Source of the DNA: Vulcanimicrobiia bacterium
GTDB taxonomy: Bacteria > Vulcanimicrobiota > Vulcanimicrobiia > Vulcanimicrobiales > Vulcanimicrobiaceae
Direction of reading: 5' to 3'
Assembly (NCBI GenBank): GCA_025451135.1
Contig: JANWKW010000140.1
Location: 1-10,688, forward strand
Length of the DNA: 10,688 bases
In this document: one piece after another, positions 7,361 through 10,688 of the stretch
Position numbering within the stretch: position 1 is the stretch's first letter
Layout: every line of letters starts with the position of its first letter
The notes under the pieces: generated by a model
What the model was told of the DNA's origin: nothing
The model's database searches: none
What the model saw: the letters and a program-made list of their open reading frames with translations, nothing else
Program-made: the position numbers and the translations under genes

Positions 7361-8497
7361 GTGCAGCACTTGCGGGTCGGCTTCTTCACCGAGGTCTATC
7401 GCCCGGTCGTCAACGGCGTGGTCGCGTCGGTCGACGCGCTTGCCGAAGGCTTGCGGGCCGGCGGCCACGAGGTGTACTGCTTCACGCCCAAAGTGCCCGG
7501 CTACGAAGAGGCCGACGGCCCCGTCTTCCGGATGCCCTCGCTGCCGCTGCCGGATACGCCCTACCGGCTGACGCTGCCGCTGGTCCGGCGCCGCAACGTC
7601 CAGGGCGTGATCAAGCGGCTCTCGATCATCCACGCGCACTCGCCGTTCATCACCGGATGGATGGGCCTGCGCTACGCGCGCCGGTACAACATCCCGTTCG
7701 TCTACACGTATCATACGAAGCTCGAGGAGTACGCCCACTACGTGCCGTTCGACGAGACGGCGACCCGGATGGCCGCCGAGACGCTGACGCGGACGTTCGC
7801 CGACATGACCGACGCGGTCGTCGTCCCTACGCTGGCGATGGGCGAACGGCTGCGCGAACTGGGGGTAGGGGCCCGCATCGAGATCATCCCGACCGGCATC
7901 GACCTGCAGAAGTTCGGAGGCGGCCGGCGCGACCCGCAACTGCGCGAGCGGGTCGGCGCGGGCGGGCGCCGGATGCTGTTCTTCGTCTCGCGCCTGGCCC
8001 GCGAGAAGAACGTCGATCTCCTGATCTCGGCGCTGGCCCGCAGCGCTCCGGACCTGCACTTGGTGATCGGCGGCGACGGCCCCGAACGGGACGCGCTGAT
8101 CGCGCTGGCCGAGGCCGAAGGCGTGGCGGGCCGGACCACGTTCTTGGGCGCGGTCGAGCGCGATACGCTGCCGGACCTCTACGCCTCCAGCGACGCGTTC
8201 GTCTTCCCGAGCACGACCGAGACGCAGGGCCTGGTCCTGGCCGAGGCGCTGGCGGCGGGCGCGCTGGTGATGGCGGCCGACGCTCCGACCAATCGCGACG
8301 TGCTGGGCGGCGCCGGCAAGGTGCTGGCCTCGACCGTCGTCGCCTTCGCGCGCGCCTTCGACGACGTCCCGGTGGAGCCGGACGGCGCCGAGGCCGAGCG
8401 GGCGCGCCGCAGCGCCGGCCGGTTCTCGATCGAGACCCAGACCGAGCGGATGCTGTCCCTCTACCGGAGCCTCTGGGACCCGATCGCGCACGATTGA
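7361..8497 (+). CDS. GT4-family glycosyltransferase, diacylglycerol glucosyltransferase-like
   Basis: The product is 378 residues. The N-terminal domain has RVGFFTEVYRPVVNGVVASV (5-24), with the P-x-NGV loop of the PimA/MgtA/LafA-type enzymes, then HAHSPFITGW (91-100) and YTYHTKLEEY (115-124). The C-terminal domain has IIPTGIDLQKF (175-185), the donor phosphate-binding pair R211 and K216 (SRLAREKNVDLL), GGDGPERDAL, and the E-x7-E motif in STTETQGLVLAEALAAGALV (E287, E295). Close families include 1,2-diacylglycerol 3-glucosyltransferases and phosphatidylinositol mannosyltransferases, so glycolipid synthesis at the inner membrane face is a reasonable inference; the exact acceptor is open. The start is GTG at 7361, with TTG at 7370 an alternative; no clear ribosome-binding site is seen. 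Its stop codon lies inside the -35 element of the next promoter. Confidence 0.87.
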   Translation: MQHLRVGFFTEVYRPVVNGVVASVDALAEGLRAGGHEVYCFTPKVPGYEEADGPVFRMPSLPLPDTPYRLTLPLVRRRNVQGVIKRLSIIHAHSPFITGWMGLRYARRYNIPFVYTYHTKLEEYAHYVPFDETATRMAAETLTRTFADMTDAVVVPTLAMGERLRELGVGARIEIIPTGIDLQKFGGGRRDPQLRERVGAGGRRMLFFVSRLAREKNVDLLISALARSAPDLHLVIGGDGPERDALIALAEAEGVAGRTTFLGAVERDTLPDLYASSDAFVFPSTTETQGLVLAEALAAGALVMAADAPTNRDVLGGAGKVLASTVVAFARAFDDVPVEPDGAEAERARRSAGRFSIETQTERMLSLYRSLWDPIAHD

Positions 8498-8523
8498 CAT
8501 CGAACGTACGTTCGATGTATGAT
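8494..8523 (+). promoter_or_regulatory. Sigma70-type promoter for the 142-residue gene
   Basis: TTGACA (8494-8499) matches the -35 consensus exactly. TATGAT (8518-8523) has one mismatch to the -10 consensus, and the spacer is 18 bases. Transcription would start near 8528-8531, only about ten bases before the ATG at 8539, so the leader is extremely short. The -35 overlaps the stop codon of the preceding gene. This is the best promoter match in the window. Confidence 0.75.
8497..8518. promoter_or_regulatory. Perfect 22-bp palindromic operator, LexA (DinR/Cheo box)-like
   Basis: The arms ACATCGAACGT and ACGTTCGATGT are exact reverse complements with no spacer. The central 14 bases (8501-8514), CGAAC-GTAC-GTTCG, fit every position of the B. 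subtilis LexA consensus CGAACRNRYGTTYG. The site fills the spacer between the -35 and -10 elements, so a bound repressor would block RNA polymerase. The downstream DNA glycosylase gene makes an SOS role sensible. A TetR-family repressor could also use such a palindrome; neither regulator gene is in the window. Confidence 0.68.
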
Positions 8524-8538
8524 GGGTACGAGGTTGTC

Positions 8539-8967
8539 ATGAGCAGTCGCAAAACCGTACCCCTGGTCGAGGCCACCGTCGGATACGCCGCAGACGACGC
8601 CGGTATCGGAGTCGCGTACGCGTCGATCGCGACCATTGCCAACGCCTCGCCGGCCTTGCTCCGCGTCCCCTTCCAGGTCCGGCGCTACGCCGGGCTCTCC
8701 GGCCGCGAGATCGGCTACGCCGCGGTCACGGCCGTCGCGACCGCCTTGCGCGACCGCAAGGTCCGCCGCGTCCGGTTCGCCGTTCCCGACCAGGAGCTGA
8801 TCCACGACCTGAGCGAGCGCCGCGCCCTGCCGCAGCCGCTGACGCTTCCGTATATCCGGCTCGGCTGCGCGTTCAACCAGTTCAGCCAGTGCGACGTCGT
8901 CGCGGGCGGCAACGACGATCTCTCCGGTCGCGCGCGGGCCGAAGTCGCGCTCCACATCGCTGCCTAG
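8539..8967 (+). CDS. Uncharacterised 142-residue protein, possibly RNase H-like, predicted SOS-regulated
   Basis: I do not recognise this protein from a named family. It is soluble, without signal peptide or membrane segment. The order of likely elements resembles an RNase H-like fold: strands near 10-32 (VEATVGYAADDAGIGVAYAS) and 42-50, a helix with an acidic residue (GREIGYAAVTAVATAL, E57), a strand ending in an acidic residue (VRRVRFAVPDQELIHDL, D84), and a C-terminal acidic pair before a helix (NDDLSGRARAEVAL, D126/D127). Up to three acidic positions could match catalytic sites, but the aspartate expected in the first strand is uncertain. The ATG has GAGG five bases upstream. A strong promoter with a LexA-like operator ends 15 bases upstream, and a DNA glycosylase gene overlaps its 3' end, so a role in DNA damage handling is inferred. 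Confidence 0.78.
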   Translation: MSSRKTVPLVEATVGYAADDAGIGVAYASIATIANASPALLRVPFQVRRYAGLSGREIGYAAVTAVATALRDRKVRRVRFAVPDQELIHDLSERRALPQPLTLPYIRLGCAFNQFSQCDVVAGGNDDLSGRARAEVALHIAA

Positions 8968-9529
8968 TCCGACCGCAACGATCGCGCTCGCGCGATCGTT
9001 GCTCGGCGCGACGCTGCGCCACACGACCCCGGCCGGAGCCGCCGCCGGGCGCATCGTCGAGGTCGAAGCCTATCCTCCGGGCGATCCCGCGAGCCACGCG
9101 TATAACGGCTTGCGGGTTCGCAATGCCTCGATGTTCCTAGGCCCGCTGCGGGCCTACGTCTATCGGATCTACGGGACGTCGTGGTGCTTCAACGTCACGA
9201 GCGAGCCCGAAGGCGTCGGCGCGGCGGTGCTGATCCGCGCACTCGAACCACTCGACGGCATCGCGCTCATGGAGGCGCGACGCGGGACGTCGGTCCTACG
9301 CGACCTCTGCCGCGGGCCGGGCCGGCTCTGCACCGCCCTCGCCATCGACGCGTCAGTCGACGGCGCCGGTCTCGCGTCCGGCGGCCCGCTCGAACTCGAG
9401 CCGGCGGCGGGGCCGGTCCGGGTCGGTCTCTCGGCCCGGATCGGCATCACCAAGGCCGCCGACCGGCGCCTGCGCTTCTATCTGCGCGGGAGTCCTTACC
9501 TGAGCGGGCCACGCTCGCTCTCTCCTTGA
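8960..9529 (+). CDS. 3-methyladenine DNA glycosylase (AAG/MPG family)
   Basis: This enzyme excises alkylated and deaminated purines, starting base excision repair. The 189-residue product has RIVEVEAY (31-38) with the catalytic glutamate E36 and Y38, the active-site histidine in DPASHAYNG (H46), RNASMF, the tyrosine cluster AYVYRIYG (Y66, Y68, Y71) with WCFN (N78) that inserts into DNA, and LIRALEP (R93). CRGPGRLCTALAID and LRFYLRGSPYLS complete the family pattern. The first ATG, GTG or TTG in frame is TTG at 8999, but the conserved helix (IALARSLLGATL) begins before it. CTG at 8960, overlapping the previous stop by eight bases, gives a family-like N-terminus and is preferred; a coupled start is likely. 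The TTG would also be buried in a 13-bp hairpin. It is probably co-expressed with the preceding gene under LexA-like control. Confidence 0.9.
   Translation: MPSPTATIALARSLLGATLRHTTPAGAAAGRIVEVEAYPPGDPASHAYNGLRVRNASMFLGPLRAYVYRIYGTSWCFNVTSEPEGVGAAVLIRALEPLDGIALMEARRGTSVLRDLCRGPGRLCTALAIDASVDGAGLASGGPLELEPAAGPVRVGLSARIGITKAADRRLRFYLRGSPYLSGPRSLSP
8975..9002. repeat. 13-base-arm perfect inverted repeat over the start of the glycosylase gene
   Basis: Arms GCAACGATCGCGC and GCGCGATCGTTGC are separated by two bases (TC). In RNA this gives about 12 pairs with a four-base loop. It starts eight bases after the stop of the 142-residue gene, lies inside the glycosylase reading frame and covers the TTG at 8999. 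No T-run follows. It could modulate translation or processing between the two genes. The codon usage here is rich in GATCGCG, which makes such repeats less improbable. Confidence 0.6.
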
Positions 9530-9552
9530 TTCCCCGGGGGGCCTGTGCTACT
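9526..9552 (+). promoter_or_regulatory. Possible extended -10 promoter upstream of rho
   Basis: TGCTACTAT (9544-9552) has the TGn extension followed by TACTAT, and TTGATT (9526-9531) lies 15 bases before the hexamer, a short spacer. It overlaps the stop codon of the glycosylase gene. A second weak candidate is TTGGCA (9595-9600), 18 bases, TAATTA (9619-9624). The remaining leader to 9660 has a G6/C6 pairing possibility (9535-9540 with a C run near 9566) and a 20-codon ATG frame at 9624-9686. Confidence 0.3.
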
Positions 9553-9660
9553 ATCGCCTGGACATCCCCCCTCGTACTCGTCACCGCCGCGAAGTTGGCA
9601 GCCTCGCCTCTTGCGTCGTAATTATGATGACGGGTCCGACTCTACGAGAGAGACACTCCG

Positions 9661-10688
9661 CTGCAAACCGAACATCGCCCGAATAACAACGGGCAGCAGG
9701 GCGGAGGCCGCCGCCGACGCGCGCGCCGCCGTCAACCCTTTGGCAACAATCCCCAGAACCAGCATCAGCATCACGATTTTCCGCAGGCCGAACCCGTCGG
9801 TCCGCCGCTGCTGACGGCCGCCGATCTCGAAGAGAAGACGAAGAGCGAGCTGGTCGAGATCGCCGTCGGTTTCGAGATCGAGATCCCGTCGCCGGCCAAG
9901 GTCAAGAAAGACGAGATCGTCGCGCAGATCCTGGCCGCGCAGCAACAGCGCTCGGGCCTCGAGATGGCCAGCGGCATCCTCGACATGCTTCCCGAGGGCT
10001 ACGGCTTCTTGCGCCGCGAGGGCTACATCCTCGGCCCCGACGACATCTACGTCAGCCAGTCGCAGATCCGGCGCTTCGAACTTCGCCGCGGCGATCTGGT
10101 CGAAGGCCAGGTCCGGCGCCCCAAAGAGGGCGAGAAGTTCTACGGCCTGATCCGCGTCGACAAGATCAACGACCTCGAGCCCGAGAAGATCCGCGGCCGC
10201 CGCAACTTCGAAAAAGGCACGCCGATCTATCCGCAGGAGCGTTTCAACCTCGAGGTTCGCGCGACCCAGCTCTCGACGCGCGTCATCGATCTGTTCTGCC
10301 CGATCGGCAAAGGACAGCGCGCGCTGATCGTCTCGCCGCCGAAGGCCGGTAAGACGACCCTGCTCAAGAACATCGCCAACGCGATCACGATCAACCATCC
10401 GGAAGCGCACATCATCGCGCTGCTCGTCGACGAGCGTCCGGAAGAGGTCACGGACATGCGCCGCACGATCGACGGCGAAGTCGTCGCCTCGACGTTCGAC
10501 GAGCACCCCGAGAACCACACGGCCGTCTCCGAACTCGCGATGGAACGCGCCAAGCGTCTCGTCGAGCTCGGCAAGGACGTCGTGATCCTGCTCGACTCGA
10601 TCACCCGTCTGGCGCGCGCCTACAACCAGGTCATCCCGAACTCCGGCCGGACGCTCTCGGGCGGTCTCGATACGGCGTCGCTGCACAA
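9661..10688 (+). CDS. rho: Transcription termination factor Rho (5' part, cut by window end)
   Basis: Rho is the hexameric RNA-dependent ATPase that ends transcription at unstructured, untranslated RNA. Visible parts are the N-terminal helical domain (KTKSELVEIA), the RNA-binding cold-shock-like domain (GYGFLRREGYILGPDDIYVSQSQIRRF), Walker A PPKAGKT (226-232), LLVDERPEEVTDM, Walker B VVILLDS (307-313) and the Q-loop-side motif ITRLARAYNQVIPNSGRTLSGG. The frame stays open to the window end after 342 codons; the E. coli protein has 419 residues. No ATG, GTG or TTG occurs in frame before 9964, inside the RNA-binding region, and a stop lies at 9628-9630. CTG at 9661, with GAGAGAGA upstream, is therefore the best start. 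It gives a tail of about 47 residues, rich in Arg, Asn, Gln and His. The residue equivalent to E. coli Met186 is Thr233. Confidence 0.93.
   Translation, partial: MQTEHRPNNNGQQGGGRRRRARRRQPFGNNPQNQHQHHDFPQAEPVGPPLLTAADLEEKTKSELVEIAVGFEIEIPSPAKVKKDEIVAQILAAQQQRSGLEMASGILDMLPEGYGFLRREGYILGPDDIYVSQSQIRRFELRRGDLVEGQVRRPKEGEKFYGLIRVDKINDLEPEKIRGRRNFEKGTPIYPQERFNLEVRATQLSTRVIDLFCPIGKGQRALIVSPPKAGKTTLLKNIANAITINHPEAHIIALLVDERPEEVTDMRRTIDGEVVASTFDEHPENHTAVSELAMERAKRLVELGKDVVILLDSITRLARAYNQVIPNSGRTLSGGLDTASLH

Noticed and set aside
8497..8518. The 22-bp palindrome as an intrinsic terminator of the preceding gene
   Set aside because: No T-run follows, and the element sits exactly between good -35 and -10 hexamers, so an operator fits better.
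7063..8538. Plus-strand open frame leading into the 142-residue gene, as an N-terminal extension
   Set aside because: It runs over the intergenic region and out of frame through the glycosyltransferase gene; the residues are compositional noise. The promoter and ATG at 8539 define the gene.
9138..9156. TAGGCCCGC/GCGGGCCTA inverted repeat in the glycosylase gene
   Set aside because: It encodes the conserved GPLRAY segment; the one-base centre and coding position give no reason to propose a regulatory role.
1..10688. tRNA, rRNA, CRISPR arrays, insertion sequences or prophage genes
   Set aside because: No tandem repeats, transposase motifs, tRNA-like T-loops or rRNA signatures were found on either strand by reading.

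Overview
This is a very GC-rich, gene-dense window with third codon positions almost all G or C. It has no rRNA, tRNA, CRISPR array or insertion sequence that I can see. The gene content suggests a Terrabacteria-type lineage rather than a proteobacterium. A YabE-like protein (DUF348-G5-3D) sits directly before rsmA, as in many Firmicutes and Actinobacteria. A 14-base site also matches the Bacillus-type LexA (DinR/Cheo) box. The overall look would fit Candidatus Eremiobacterota (WPS-2) or a relative, but that placement is an inference.

Layout. (A) 1-3653, plus strand: the last codons of an upstream gene, then two tandem M16-peptidase-like genes that both lack the zinc motif, then a family-4 glycosyltransferase. 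These are packed as an operon with gaps or overlaps of a few bases. (B) 3622-6952, minus strand, read leftwards: a secreted DUF348-G5-3D cell-wall protein, rsmA (16S rRNA dimethyltransferase), a CPBP-family membrane protein, and a second glycosyltransferase. The last gene converges on operon A and overlaps its final gene by 32 bases. (C) 6953-7360: a divergent 408-base gap rich in perfect inverted repeats, with no convincing gene. (D) 7361-10688, plus strand: a diacylglycerol-glucosyltransferase-like enzyme, a 142-residue uncharacterised protein, a 3-methyladenine DNA glycosylase (AAG/MPG family), and the 5' part of rho, which runs off the window.

The most notable signal lies at 8494-8523. 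A near-consensus sigma70-type promoter (TTGACA, 18-base spacer, TATGAT) has a perfect 22-base palindrome on it whose core fits the Gram-positive LexA box at every position. It drives the 142-residue gene and, through a tight overlap, the DNA glycosylase, which suggests a damage-inducible two-gene unit. The small protein may have an RNase H-like fold, but this rests on pattern matching only. A 13-base-arm inverted repeat lies across the start of the glycosylase gene. Most genes here begin with GTG or TTG. The glycosylase and rho appear to need CTG starts, because no ATG, GTG or TTG is available where their conserved N-termini begin.
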